64,000 nucleotides of DNA from assembly GCA_035555595.1 (NCBI GenBank), contig DATMGK010000037.1, positions 1 to 64,000 of the forward strand, given 5' to 3'. This document shows, piece by piece, positions 56,272 to 64,000 of this stretch. This DNA comes from Croceibacterium_A sp035555595. GTDB lineage: Bacteria; Pseudomonadota; Alphaproteobacteria; Sphingomonadales; Sphingomonadaceae. The position numbers and the translations under genes were made by a program. Positions within the stretch are counted from its first letter, which is position 1; each line of letters starts with the position of its first letter. Below the pieces are notes generated by a model. The model was not told where the DNA came from, made no database searches, and was given only the letters and a program-made list of their open reading frames with translations.

Positions 56272-56312
56272 AAACGACCGGTCCGGCTCCGCGCTGGGCC
56301 GGTCGTTTTATT
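56272..56312 (+). terminator. Rho-independent terminator between lipoprotein and phhA
   Basis: AAACGACCGG (56272-56281) pairs with CCGGTCGTTT (56299-56308), extended on the right by TTTTATTT. It lies between the convergent stops at 56254 and 56313. Confidence 0.9.
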
Positions 56313-57251
56313 TCACACGGGCTCCGCCCCTGACCTGCGCCCCCCGCGCAGATGATATTCCTGCGTACCGCGACTGATCACATCGTCGACGTCGATCAGG
56401 GCCGAATTGGCATAGGTAAATCCGGGGTTGAGGCTTCGGTAAAGCCGGTCGAAATCCCGCTCCACCGTCTGGTGGTAGAGGTCGGCAAAACTATCAATCA
56501 CGAAATAGGTCGGCTGCAGATCGTCTATCACATAGTCCGTCCGCATCACCCGATCGACGTTCAACATGATCCGGTTCGGCGATTGACCTTCCAGCGCGAA
56601 CACAGCTTCCCGCGGGCCTGACAGAATACCCGCGCCGTAGATCCGCAGATCGCCGCCTTCCCGCATCAGTCCGAACTCCACGGTATACCAGTAGAGCGCG
56701 CCAAGTGCCTTCAGCCGGTTGTACCGCATCGCCTTCCACCCGGCGCGGCCATATTCCTGCATGTAATCCGCGAATACCGGGTCGGTCAGCAAGGGCACAT
56801 GGCCGAACACATCGTGGAACACGTCAGGTTCCTGTATGTAATCGAACGTCTCGCGCGTGCGGATGAAATTGCCTGCCGGGAACCTCCGGTTGGCCAGATG
56901 CCAGAAGAATACGTGATCCGGGATCAGCATCGGCACCGGAACAACGCTCCACCCCGTCAGCGCGTCCAGTTCCTCGGAAAGCCGGCCGAATTCCGGCACG
57001 CCGCCGCGATTGAGGTGCAGCTTCTGCAATCCAGCCATGAAGGCGCCGCAGGCCCGGCCGGGAAGAATATCCATCTGCCGTTCGAACAGCGCGTTCCAGA
57101 TCGCATCATCGTCCGACGAATAGTCGCGCTGCGCCGGTTCCAGCCAATCCTCACCCACATGCGCGGGGCGGCGCAGCGGCGCGGTGAATACGCCGGGATC
57201 CACTTCGGGAAGGGCTGAAAACTCGCCCTCGATATCGGTGAACGTGGCCAT
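56313..57251 (-). CDS. phhA: Phenylalanine 4-monooxygenase
   Basis: The 312-residue protein is a bacterial aromatic amino-acid hydroxylase with the Fe ligands in VFHDVFGHVPLL (two His) and Glu in the WYTVEFGLM segment, and the pterin-binding PVPMLIPDHVFFWHLANR region. It converts phenylalanine to tyrosine with tetrahydrobiopterin and O2. It is longer than some bacterial forms at both ends. It starts 51 bases downstream of the small lipoprotein gene on the same strand. Confidence 0.95.
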   Translation of the reverse strand: MATFTDIEGEFSALPEVDPGVFTAPLRRPAHVGEDWLEPAQRDYSSDDDAIWNALFERQMDILPGRACGAFMAGLQKLHLNRGGVPEFGRLSEELDALTGWSVVPVPMLIPDHVFFWHLANRRFPAGNFIRTRETFDYIQEPDVFHDVFGHVPLLTDPVFADYMQEYGRAGWKAMRYNRLKALGALYWYTVEFGLMREGGDLRIYGAGILSGPREAVFALEGQSPNRIMLNVDRVMRTDYVIDDLQPTYFVIDSFADLYHQTVERDFDRLYRSLNPGFTYANSALIDVDDVISRGTQEYHLRGGRRSGAEPV

Positions 57252-57302
57252 GTTATGGCTGAAACGTCCGACATGGCCGGGCAGTGCCCGGAAAACATCG
57301 CG

Positions 57303-57533
57303 TCAGGGGGTGGGCGATGCGGTTTCGCTGGCCATCGGTGTCGCCTCAGGCGGTACTGGCCGCGTTTCGAGCATCTTCGACGCGTCATTCAATGCACGGG
57401 TTTCGCCCATTATCTCGCTGCCGGGGCCGGTATCGTCCCCCGCAGGTTCGCAACCGGCAAGCAGCAGCATGGCCGCAAATGCTACGGGCAGGGCTGTGGC
57501 CCTGCCCGCACCGTAGAATCTGAACAGACGCAA
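57303..57533 (-). CDS. Small lipoprotein with TTG start
   Basis: The 76-residue protein has a signal ending LLAGC and a Pro/Thr/Ala/Glu-rich tail. The only suitable start is TTG at 57533, two bases after the stop of the upstream lipoprotein gene. Codons 9-16 form a 9-bp hairpin (57486-57507), so translation of the signal may be attenuated by structure. The true start could be later, at the ATG before LLLAGC. The function is unknown. Confidence 0.55.
   Translation of the reverse strand: MRLFRFYGAGRATALPVAFAAMLLLAGCEPAGDDTGPGSEIMGETRALNDASKMLETRPVPPEATPMASETASPTP
57486..57507 (-). other. Perfect 9-bp hairpin between/within lipoprotein genes
   Basis: GGGCAGGGC (57486-57494) pairs with GCCCTGCCC (57499-57507) with loop TGTG. 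On the minus strand it lies inside the signal-peptide codons of the second lipoprotein, 28 bases past the stop of the first. It could act as an attenuator or stability element. There is no T-run. Confidence 0.55.
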
Positions 57534-57535
57534 GA

Positions 57536-57826
57536 TTACTGCGCGGCGCCAGTCTGGGCAGCAGCCTCGACATCCGCCACTGCATCGAGTGCGGCGTCGG
57601 CCGCCTTCTCTGCGGTCTGGGTGGCCGCCGCCTCGGCATCGGCCGTGGCATCTTCCACCGCGTCGCTCACGTCGTCAGCCACTGGATCGGGCACACCTGC
57701 CATGGCTTCATCAGCCGGCATTTCCACGGAATCTACCATCGCATCTTCCGAAGCATCTTCTGAACTGCCGCACGCGGCCAGGGCGAAAGCGCCGGAAACG
57801 GCGGCGATCAGGGCGAATTTCTTCAT
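57536..57826 (-). CDS. Small Ala/Asp-rich lipoprotein
   Basis: The 96-residue protein has a signal ending LAAC (MKKFALIAAVSGAFALAACG) and an acidic, alanine-rich low-complexity tail (VADDVSDAVEDATADAEAA). It resembles the lipoprotein at 56000-56254 in design but has no clear sequence identity outside the signal. AGAGGTG precedes the ATG at 57826. It may coat or space an envelope surface; the function is unknown. Confidence 0.75.
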   Translation of the reverse strand: MKKFALIAAVSGAFALAACGSSEDASEDAMVDSVEMPADEAMAGVPDPVADDVSDAVEDATADAEAAATQTAEKAADAALDAVADVEAAAQTGAAQ

Positions 57827-57963
57827 CGGGACACCTCTTTGTCGTCGGTTCGCAGGCAGCCCTGCCTGTCGCGTCCCACCTAGCCCAGCCTCAGGCTCAA
57901 GAAAACGGCAAAACCGTGGCAGTTGCGGTTCACGCCCGTGCTTCGATCTGTCACAGCCCCGGC

Positions 57964-59748
57964 ATGGCGGCGATGGCTGAACGGATCGGGGAAGCGCGGG
58001 AACAACTGCGCCGCACGTTCGGGTTCGAACAGTTCCGCGGCGTGCAGGCGCACGTGATAGAACGGGTGCTGGCGGAGCAATCGACGCTGGCGGTCATGCC
58101 CACCGGGGCGGGGAAATCGCTGACCTATCAGCTTCCCGCCACAATGCTTCCGGGCACTTGTGTTGTCGTTTCGCCGCTGATCGCACTGATGCACGATCAG
58201 CTCCGGTCCGCCCGGGCCAACGGCATCCGCGCCGCGACGCTGACCAGCGTTGACGAGGATCGCGCCGCCACCGTCGCCGCTTTCCGCGCGGGCGAACTGG
58301 ATCTGCTCTACGTCGCGCCAGAACGGGCCAGCCAGCCCCATTTCCGCGAGCTGCTGGGACAGGCGCCGCTCGCACTGTTTGCGGTGGACGAAGCGCATTG
58401 CGTTTCGGAATGGGGTCACGATTTCCGCCCCGACTATCGCCTGCTGCGTCCCCTGATGGATGCTTTTCCGCGGGTCCCTCGGCTGGCGCTGACGGCAACG
58501 GCGGACGCGCATACGCGGGCCGACATTCTCGACCAGCTCGGTATTCCGGCAGAGGGTTTGATCGTCGCCGGGTTCGACCGGCCCAACATCCGCTATTCCA
58601 TCCGCCACCGCGATGGCGGGATGCGCCAGCTTGAACAGCTGCTGGCGGAACAGCCGGGGCCGGGCATCATCTATGCGCCGACCCGCCGCAAGGTGGAGGA
58701 TCTGGCCACGAAGCTGGCTGCTGCGAGCGGGCGGCCCGTTCTGCCCTATCACGCGGGCCTCCCGCCACAGGAACGCGCCCACAATCAGGCCGCCTTCGTC
58801 GCCAGCGAAGACATGGTCATGGTCGCCACCGTCGCCTTCGGCATGGGGATCGACAAGCCGGACGTGCGCTTCGTCGCCCACGCCGGCATCCCGAAATCGA
58901 TCGAGGGCTATTATCAGGAAACCGGCCGCGCCGGGCGTGACGGCGATCCCGCGGTGGCGCTGATGCTGTGGGCGGCGGGCGATTTCGCCCAGGCGCGGCA
59001 ACGGTTGAGTGAAGTGGAGGAAACCCGGCAGGCGGGGGAACGGGCGCGGCTCGACGCTCTTGCCTCGCTGGTGGAAACTCCGGGATGCAGACGCGCGGTA
59101 TTGCTGCGGCATTTCGGTGAGGACCCGCCAGATCGTTGCGGCAACTGCGACAATTGCCTTGAAGCGCCGGAGGTGATCGACGCCACGGAACTGGCGCGCA
59201 AACTGCTGAGCGCGGCCTACCGCACCGGGCAGAGCTTCGGCTTCGGGCATTTGCAGAAAGTGCTGACCGGCGCAGCGGACGACCGCGTGGTCCAGCGCGG
59301 GCATGATCGGCTCTCCGTTTTCGGCATCGTCAGCGGGGATGAAGCCCGCCTGCTCCAGCCCCTTGCCCGCGCGCTCCAGGCACGCGGCAGCCTGATCGCC
59401 ACGGAGCACGGCGGCCTGCAACTGGGCGGTGACGCGCGCGCAATCCTGAAGGGGGAAGCCCCCGTCGCCATCGTGCAACCCCCGCCATCACGCAAGGACC
59501 GCCGCCGCCGTGAACAGGCGCCAAACCCCGTGGGCGACCCTCTGTTCGAAGCCCTGCGCGCCCTGCGCCGCGAACTGGCGAGCGAGGCGCAGGTGCCGCC
59601 CTATGTGATCTTCCACGATGCAACCCTGCGCGAAATGGCCATGGCCCGCCCGGTCTCTCTGGCTGAACTCGGCGAAATCCCCGGCGTGGGCGCGCGCAAG
59701 CTCGACGCCTATGGCGAAGCTTTCCTGACGGTGATCCGCAACCACTGA
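57964..59748 (+). CDS. recQ: ATP-dependent DNA helicase RecQ
   Basis: The 594-residue protein has Walker A MPTGAGKSLTYQLPA, the DEAH box FAVDEAHC, motif VI ETGRAGRDG, the zinc-binding cysteines CGNCDNC and a C-terminal HRDC domain (LGEIPGVGARKLDAYGEAFL). It unwinds DNA during recombination and replication-fork repair. ATG 57964 is chosen; a second ATG at 57973 is equally plausible. Confidence 0.96.
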   Translation: MAAMAERIGEAREQLRRTFGFEQFRGVQAHVIERVLAEQSTLAVMPTGAGKSLTYQLPATMLPGTCVVVSPLIALMHDQLRSARANGIRAATLTSVDEDRAATVAAFRAGELDLLYVAPERASQPHFRELLGQAPLALFAVDEAHCVSEWGHDFRPDYRLLRPLMDAFPRVPRLALTATADAHTRADILDQLGIPAEGLIVAGFDRPNIRYSIRHRDGGMRQLEQLLAEQPGPGIIYAPTRRKVEDLATKLAAASGRPVLPYHAGLPPQERAHNQAAFVASEDMVMVATVAFGMGIDKPDVRFVAHAGIPKSIEGYYQETGRAGRDGDPAVALMLWAAGDFAQARQRLSEVEETRQAGERARLDALASLVETPGCRRAVLLRHFGEDPPDRCGNCDNCLEAPEVIDATELARKLLSAAYRTGQSFGFGHLQKVLTGAADDRVVQRGHDRLSVFGIVSGDEARLLQPLARALQARGSLIATEHGGLQLGGDARAILKGEAPVAIVQPPPSRKDRRRREQAPNPVGDPLFEALRALRRELASEAQVPPYVIFHDATLREMAMARPVSLAELGEIPGVGARKLDAYGEAFLTVIRNH

Positions 59749-59791
59749 CGCCGCAACTCACGCGCGCTTGACCCCATCCCTTTTTGATATA

Positions 59792-59803
59792 AATATGATA
59801 TCA
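59792..59803. promoter_or_regulatory. AT-rich perfect palindrome upstream of the SPFH operon
   Basis: TATGATATCATA at 59792-59803 is a perfect 12-bp palindrome within an AT island (about 59781-59810) that stands out in this GC-rich DNA. It lies 25 bases before the first start codon. It is a likely operator, possibly of the ribbon-helix-helix protein encoded in the same operon. Confidence 0.55.
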
Positions 59804-59827
59804 TAATTTATCGAAAGGGGATGGGTG

Positions 59828-60739
59828 ATGCCCGAAACGAAATCCGCAATGCAGCGCAGCCGGGAAACACCGGCGAACACATCGAACGGTTATCTCATGC
59901 TGTTCGTATGGCTGGCGCTGATCGCGTGGACGATTTTCTCTTTCCTCTCGTTTGGCGGTGCCTCTCACAACGGCCAGCCGTTTGCGGTCTGGTTGATCGG
60001 CTGGATCGTGGGCGCAGTCCTGTTGCTGTTTATCGCGTTCGGTTTCTTCATGATCCAGCCCAACACTTCGGCGGTGATCACGCTGTTCGGCGAATATCGC
60101 GGCACGGAACGCACGCAGGGCCTGCGCTGGGTCTTGCCGTGGTTCGCGCGCAAGAAGATCTCTGTCCGCCAGCACAACATCCATTCCGATCGGGTGAAAG
60201 TGAACGACCTGCGCGGCAATCCGATAGAGGTGGCGTGCAACGTGGTCTGGCGCGTGGCCGACACGGCGCAGGCGGCGTTTGACGTGGATGATTACAAGAC
60301 GTTCGTGAACATCCAGATCGAAGCGGGGCTGCGAACGGTCGCTTCCCGCCATCCTTATGACGATATCGAGGAGAACGAGACGACGCTGCGTTCCGATGGC
60401 GAGATCGTGAACGCGGAACTGCGCGTCGAACTGAACGAGAGGTTGTCGCATGCCGGAATCGTGGTGGACGAGGCGGGCCTGACCCATCTCGCCTATGCGC
60501 CAGAGATCGCCGGGGCGATGCTGCGGCGTCAGCAGGCGGAAGCGGTGATCGCGGCCCGCGCAAAACTGGTCTTGGGTGCGGTAAGCATGGTGCAGATGGC
60601 GCTCGCCAAGTTGAGCGAGGAAGACGTGGTCCATCTGGACGATGAACGCCGGGCCGCGATGGTTTCCAACCTGATGGTCGTCCTGTGCGGAGAGCGTGAG
60701 GTGAACCCGGTCGTGAACGCGGGCACGCTGTACCAGTAA
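59828..60739 (+). CDS. SPFH/stomatin-like membrane protein
   Basis: The 303-residue protein has two N-terminal membrane segments (about 22-42 and 52-75) and an SPFH domain (QPNTSAVITLFGEYRGT, GLRWVLPWF, LRGNPIEVACNVVWRV) and ends with LCGEREVNPVVNAGTLYQ. It differs from QmcA (10538-11521), which has one anchor and a partner NfeD. It is the first gene of a three-gene operon with a DNA-binding protein. GTG 59825 and ATG 59828 are adjacent; AAGGGG lies upstream. Confidence 0.88.
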   Translation: MPETKSAMQRSRETPANTSNGYLMLFVWLALIAWTIFSFLSFGGASHNGQPFAVWLIGWIVGAVLLLFIAFGFFMIQPNTSAVITLFGEYRGTERTQGLRWVLPWFARKKISVRQHNIHSDRVKVNDLRGNPIEVACNVVWRVADTAQAAFDVDDYKTFVNIQIEAGLRTVASRHPYDDIEENETTLRSDGEIVNAELRVELNERLSHAGIVVDEAGLTHLAYAPEIAGAMLRRQQAEAVIAARAKLVLGAVSMVQMALAKLSEEDVVHLDDERRAAMVSNLMVVLCGEREVNPVVNAGTLYQ

Positions 60740-60749
60740 GGGTGGCATC

Positions 60750-60953
60750 GTGGCGCAAGCGCCGAAAAAGGCTTTCCCCCTCCGGCTCGATCCCGGGCTT
60801 TACGACGCGGTCGAACGGCTGGCGGCGCAGGAACTGCGTTCCGTGAATGCGGAACTGGAAATGCTCCTGCGCGAAGCCTTGGCGAAACGGGGAATCAGGG
60901 TCGCACCGGCCGAACCACGCAAACGCGGACGGCCGCCCAAACAGGGAGAGTGA
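60750..60953 (+). CDS. Ribbon-helix-helix DNA-binding protein with AT-hook-like tail
   Basis: The 67-residue protein has an Arc-like ribbon (FPLRLDPGLYDAVERLA), a second helix (RSVNAELEMLLREALAKRG) and a tail with KRGRPPK, which resembles an AT-hook. The start is GTG at 60750. It begins ten bases after the SPFH gene and overlaps the next gene as GTGA. Such proteins often repress their own operon, and the AT-rich palindrome at 59792 is a good candidate target. An antitoxin role without a toxin partner seems less likely. Confidence 0.75.
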   Translation: MAQAPKKAFPLRLDPGLYDAVERLAAQELRSVNAELEMLLREALAKRGIRVAPAEPRKRGRPPKQGE

Positions 60954-60955
60954 AG

Positions 60956-61219
60956 ATGCTGGAAGGAATGTCAGACAATAAACCCTGGTTCCGCCCCAAG
61001 AGCTACGGATATGGTGCCGGGCTGCCCATCGCATGGCAGGGGTGGGTGCTCTTGCTGTCCTACATGGCCGCCATCATCGGGCTGGCCGTGCTCGCCCCAT
61101 ACATGCACGGTGCGGAGCTGATCGGCCTGATCGCCCTCATGGTGTTCCTCACGGCGATTCTGGTAGTGATCGCCAAAGCGCGAACCAAAGGCGGATGGCG
61201 CTGGCGCAACGGCGATTGA
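60956..61219 (+). CDS. Small two-helix membrane protein
   Basis: The 87-residue protein has a polar N-terminus (MLEGMSDNKPWFRPKSYGYG), two membrane helices and a basic C-terminus (ARTKGGWRWRNGD). The ATG at 60956 is used, with GGGAG upstream; a GTG at 60950 overlaps the previous stop (GTGA). It is the third gene of the SPFH operon. No domain is recognised; it may bind the SPFH protein in the membrane. Confidence 0.7.
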   Translation: MLEGMSDNKPWFRPKSYGYGAGLPIAWQGWVLLLSYMAAIIGLAVLAPYMHGAELIGLIALMVFLTAILVVIAKARTKGGWRWRNGD

Positions 61220-61241
61220 GAGTGACGGGAGGGGCTGGCCG

Positions 61242-62240
61242 ATGAAGTTCGGGGTGTTCGACCATCTGGACGACAGCGGGCTGCCGCTGCCCGAACATCT
61301 CGAAACCCGCTTGCGTCTGGCCGAAGCTTACGACCGGCTGGGCTTCCATTGCTATCACATCGCCGAACATCACGGCACGCCTTTGGGCGCCGCCCCCTCA
61401 CCCGGTATCCTTCTGGCGGCATTGAGCCAGCGAACGCACCGGATATTGTTCGGACCACTGGTCTACCTGCTGCCGATCTATCACCCGCTGCGGTTGATAG
61501 AGGAAGTGGCGATGCTCGATGCGCTGTCCAACGGGCGCTTTCAGCTTGGCGTGGGACGCGGCGTCTCCTCGATAGAGCTGGGCTTCCACGGGCTGGACAT
61601 GGCGGAACAGCAGGCCCGTTTCGATGAAGCGCTCGAAGTACTGCTGAAGGGTCTGTCTTCCGATCGGCTGGATCATCAGGGCCAGTTCTGGCGCTTCAAC
61701 GATGTGCCGATGGCTCAGCGCCCGGTGCAACGTCCGCATCCGCCGCTATGGTATGGCGCGGGCAGCCCGGCTTCGATCCGATGGTGCGCGCATAACGCCG
61801 TCAACATGGTCACGCTGGCGCTGGGAAATCGCGCCCGGCAGGCGATGGATCTCTATCGCGCGGAATGCCCCGGTGCGGAACAGGACATGCCCCTGATCGG
61901 CATCAGCCGCCAGATCGTCGTGGCCAGCAGCGATGCGGAGGCAAAGGGGCTTGCCCGCCCCGCCTACGCCCACTGGCGCGCCAGTATGGCCCACTTGTGG
62001 GAGGATCGCGGGGTACCTTTCCCCCTCGCCGCGCATCTGCCTGAAGACTGGGACAAAGCCGAAGCGATGGGCCACGGCTGCGCCGGATCGCCCACCACAG
62101 TTCGCGCTTTCGTGGAGCGGGAAGCGGAGAACGGAATAACCTATTTCGTTTCCGCGCTGATGTTCGGCACTCTTCCACCGGATGCGGCGCTGACCTCTGC
62201 GGACTTGTTCGCAACAGAGGTCATGCCTCACTGGGCTTGA
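61242..62240 (+). CDS. Luciferase-like (LLM class) flavin-dependent oxidoreductase
   Basis: The 332-residue protein has the bacterial luciferase barrel: MKFGVFDHLDDSG, YHIAEHHGTPLG, IYHPLRLIEEVAMLDALSNGR and FQLGVGRGVSSIE. The C-terminal CAGSPTTVRAFVEREAENG segment fits the alkanal monooxygenase group that uses reduced FMN. The substrate is unknown. GGAGGGGC precedes ATG 61242. It follows the SPFH operon by 22 bases, so readthrough is possible. Confidence 0.88.
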   Translation: MKFGVFDHLDDSGLPLPEHLETRLRLAEAYDRLGFHCYHIAEHHGTPLGAAPSPGILLAALSQRTHRILFGPLVYLLPIYHPLRLIEEVAMLDALSNGRFQLGVGRGVSSIELGFHGLDMAEQQARFDEALEVLLKGLSSDRLDHQGQFWRFNDVPMAQRPVQRPHPPLWYGAGSPASIRWCAHNAVNMVTLALGNRARQAMDLYRAECPGAEQDMPLIGISRQIVVASSDAEAKGLARPAYAHWRASMAHLWEDRGVPFPLAAHLPEDWDKAEAMGHGCAGSPTTVRAFVEREAENGITYFVSALMFGTLPPDAALTSADLFATEVMPHWA

Positions 62241-62249
62241 GCGTCGGGC

Positions 62250-62762
62250 TCAGGTCTCACGCATCCGGGTCAGGCGGAATGCCGGGGCGAAAGTGACGGA
62301 GGCCGGCGGGATGTCGTGCGTGAAAGGTAGCACCTGGAAATAGTCCGCCAGTTCGCCCTCGATATGCAGCGGCGTCCCGCGAATGAAACCGAAACGGCTG
62401 TAAAGCGCCGGATCGCCGAGCAGCACCACCCCCTTGCCTCCGGAATCGCGCCAGTGCTGCGTCCCGCTTTCCACCAGCGCGCGCCCGATACCCTCGCCCT
62501 GCCGCCCCGGCTCGACGGCGATGGGGCCAAGGGTCAGCCAGCCTTCCTCACCGCTCGACAGCACTGCCGGCGAATAGGCCGCGTGGCCCACAACGGCCCC
62601 ATCCAATTCTGCAACCAGCGAAAGGGTGAGGTCGCCCCCATCGCGCAGCGCCTCAATGATCTCCGGTTCCGCCCCCGCACTGTGGAGGTGATCGGCGAAG
62701 GCAGCGGCAGTTACGCGTCTGATCGCCGCTTCGTCACCCGCCTGTTCAGGCCTGATCTTCAT
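62250..62762 (-). CDS. GNAT family N-acetyltransferase
   Basis: The 170-residue protein begins MKIRPEQAGDEAAIRRVT. It has the CoA-binding RQGEGIGRALVESG and the later VVLLGDPALYSRFGF typical of the YhbS-like GNATs. It acetylates an unknown substrate. The ATG at 62762 overlaps the ribA stop as ATGA, so it is co-translated. Confidence 0.88.
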   Translation of the reverse strand: MKIRPEQAGDEAAIRRVTAAAFADHLHSAGAEPEIIEALRDGGDLTLSLVAELDGAVVGHAAYSPAVLSSGEEGWLTLGPIAVEPGRQGEGIGRALVESGTQHWRDSGGKGVVLLGDPALYSRFGFIRGTPLHIEGELADYFQVLPFTHDIPPASVTFAPAFRLTRMRET

Positions 62763-63808
62763 AGCAAATGACCCGCCTCGTCACGTTTGGTGGCAAGATA
62801 GCGCGCATTGTGCGGGTTGGGCGGCAGGGCGTGCGGCACCCGCTCCGCCACTATCACCCCGGCCGCTTCCAGCGCGGCGACCTTCTCCGGATTGTTGGTC
62901 ATCAATCGGATCGAAGGCACGCCCAGCAGTTCCAGCATCCGCGCCGCCACGGGGAAGTCGCGCGCCTCTGCCGGCAGGCCCAGCCGGCGGTTGGCCTCCA
63001 GCGTATCGAAACCTTCGTCCTGCAGGCGATAGGCCCTCAGCTTGTTGACCAGGCCGATGCCTCGCCCTTCCTGCCTCAAGTAGAGCAGCACGCCCCAGCC
63101 GCCCTCTTCCGCCTCTCGCGCCATGGCCGCCAGCGCATGATCGAGCTGCGGCCCGCAATCGCAGCGCAGTGAACCGAGGATGTCCCCCGTAAGGCATTCG
63201 GAATGAAGACGGACCAGCGGCATCCGCTCCGAAGACTGGAGGCCCACCACCAGCGCGACATGTTCGCGCGTATCGTCCGCACTGCGGAACACGACGATTT
63301 CCCCCTGCTCGCTGACAGCCACCGGCAGGCGCGCCCGTGTAGCAACCGCCAGCCGCGAGGGATCGAGAAACGTCGCAAGGTCCTCGGCATCCAGCGCAAC
63401 CGGCTCGGCCGCAGGCTCTGGCGCAACGAGGAACGCGGGCAGGATACCGGCGATTCGGGCCAGTTCCATCGCCGCCGCAGCTTCATCACGCCACTCCAGC
63501 GTCTCGGCCAGAAACGGACCCTTGAGCGGTGCATCGAGATCCAGCGCGGGATCGGCCACCGGCAGCGCGGCGACAAGATCGATCGGTTCGGCCGCCCGGA
63601 TCAGCACCGGCGCATGAGGATCGGCCGCCTCCCGCTGATTCGCGAGCCGCAGTGTCGCCGCGCGCGCAGCGGAAATCAGCGCAAGGCCAGACCGCGCCGC
63701 GCCGGGTGCCGTCTCGATCGGCAACAGCAGAGGCGCCGAACCGATCGCCACCGGCCATCCATGGCGCAGGGCGTCAACCGCCTGAGCCACACGGCGGGAG
63801 GGCGACAC
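62759..63808 (-). CDS. ribA: GTP cyclohydrolase II with degenerate N-terminal domain
   Basis: The 349-residue protein has the RibA catalytic half at about 150-345: RLHSECLTGD, SLRCDCGPQLDHAL with the zinc Cys, RQEGRGIGLVNKLRAY and IRLMTNNPEKV. It makes the first riboflavin precursor from GTP. The first 150 residues look like a shortened, degenerate DHBP-synthase-like domain without the DExRENEGD motif, so that half is probably inactive. The start is GTG at 63808, 18 bases after the xthA stop; the frame upstream encodes no conserved sequence. Confidence 0.88.
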   Translation of the reverse strand: MSPSRRVAQAVDALRHGWPVAIGSAPLLLPIETAPGAARSGLALISAARAATLRLANQREAADPHAPVLIRAAEPIDLVAALPVADPALDLDAPLKGPFLAETLEWRDEAAAAMELARIAGILPAFLVAPEPAAEPVALDAEDLATFLDPSRLAVATRARLPVAVSEQGEIVVFRSADDTREHVALVVGLQSSERMPLVRLHSECLTGDILGSLRCDCGPQLDHALAAMAREAEEGGWGVLLYLRQEGRGIGLVNKLRAYRLQDEGFDTLEANRRLGLPAEARDFPVAARMLELLGVPSIRLMTNNPEKVAALEAAGVIVAERVPHALPPNPHNARYLATKRDEAGHLL

Positions 63809-63825
63809 GGAAGGCGTACCCGTGC

Positions 63826-64000
63826 TCAGAGCGAAAGCTCCGTCACCAGCGGCACATGATCCGAAGGCTGTTCCCACCGGCGCGTTTCTTCCACGAAGCG
63901 ATGCGCCCGCGATTGTGCAGCCACTTCGGGCGAGGCCCAGACATGGTCCAGCCGCCGCCCCTGATCCTTCTGCCGCCAGTATGAACGGTAGCTCCACCAG
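63826..64000 (-). CDS. xthA: Exodeoxyribonuclease III, C-terminal part (5' end outside window)
   Basis: The last 58 codons of a minus-strand gene end at the stop 63826-63828. The visible residues include WSYRSYWRQKDQGRRLDH-type sequence and a SDHVPL end. These match the C-terminus of ExoIII family AP endonucleases, where the SDH motif holds the catalytic Asp-His. It probably repairs abasic sites. ribA starts 18 bases downstream, so they are likely co-transcribed. Confidence 0.88.
   Translation of the reverse strand, partial: WWSYRSYWRQKDQGRRLDHVWASPEVAAQSRAHRFVEETRRWEQPSDHVPLVTELSL

Noticed and set aside
57880..59478. 532-codon minus-strand frame opposite recQ
   Set aside because: It is antisense to recQ and has no domain; recQ motifs are complete.
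60750..60953. Ribbon-helix-helix gene as an antitoxin
   Set aside because: The neighbour that would be the toxin is a two-helix membrane protein without toxin family features, and the operon begins with an SPFH gene.

Overview
The window is GC-rich and almost fully coding. It looks like a chromosomal segment of an alphaproteobacterium of the order Sphingomonadales (Sphingomonadaceae or Erythrobacteraceae type). This is inferred from a protocatechuate 4,5-cleavage (lig) cluster very like that of sphingobia, TonB and PepSY iron-uptake genes, a MipA/OmpV porin-like protein, NDUFA9-like and DUF4126 proteins, and many GTG/TTG starts with overlapping ATGA/GTGA/TGATG junctions. I saw no rRNA, tRNA, CRISPR array, insertion sequence or prophage gene. 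Both edges cut genes: a multiheme protein on the left and exonuclease III on the right.

Region 1 (1-9 kb) is the most unusual part. A minus-strand operon (7949 to 2025) encodes four proteins with overlapping or near-overlapping ends. They are a FAD oxidoreductase fused to two cyclic-nucleotide-binding domains and a four-cluster ferredoxin, a five-helix cytochrome-b-like membrane protein, an FHA-TM-decaheme cytochrome c, and a CpdA-like metallophosphoesterase. A second multiheme protein with LVIVD propeller repeats converges on it, and a CcmI/NrfG-like TPR membrane protein diverges from it. I infer a signal-gated electron conduit from cytoplasm to periplasm.

Region 2 (9-24.3 kb) holds an NDUFA9-like reductase, a QmcA/NfeD pair, a PQQ-type sugar dehydrogenase, two tandem paralogous secreted proteins of unknown function, a PepSY/TonB iron-uptake pair, typA, transaldolase, a GtrA/ferritin-like pair and MipA.

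Region 3 (24.4-32.7 kb) is a divergent lig cluster. The minus strand carries ligK, ligU, ligI and an SDR. The plus strand carries an NAD-binding dehydrogenase, ligJ, a DUF2218 protein, ligA, ligB and ligC. Together they convert protocatechuate to pyruvate and oxaloacetate. Dyad-symmetric DNA lies in the shared promoter region, and no dedicated regulator is present in the window.

Region 4 (32.7-64 kb) is mostly housekeeping: aldo/keto reductase with CmcJ/NvfI-like oxidoreductase, thrS, lptA/lptC, RNase D, ung, a TauD-type dioxygenase divergent from a MarR regulator with a clear palindromic operator candidate, gltB/gltD separated by a REP-like doublet, PHA depolymerase, an ABC exporter, M13 peptidase, uppP, three small lipoproteins, phhA, recQ, an SPFH/ribbon-helix-helix/small membrane protein operon behind an AT-rich palindrome, a luciferase-like oxidoreductase, a GNAT acetyltransferase, ribA and the end of xthA.
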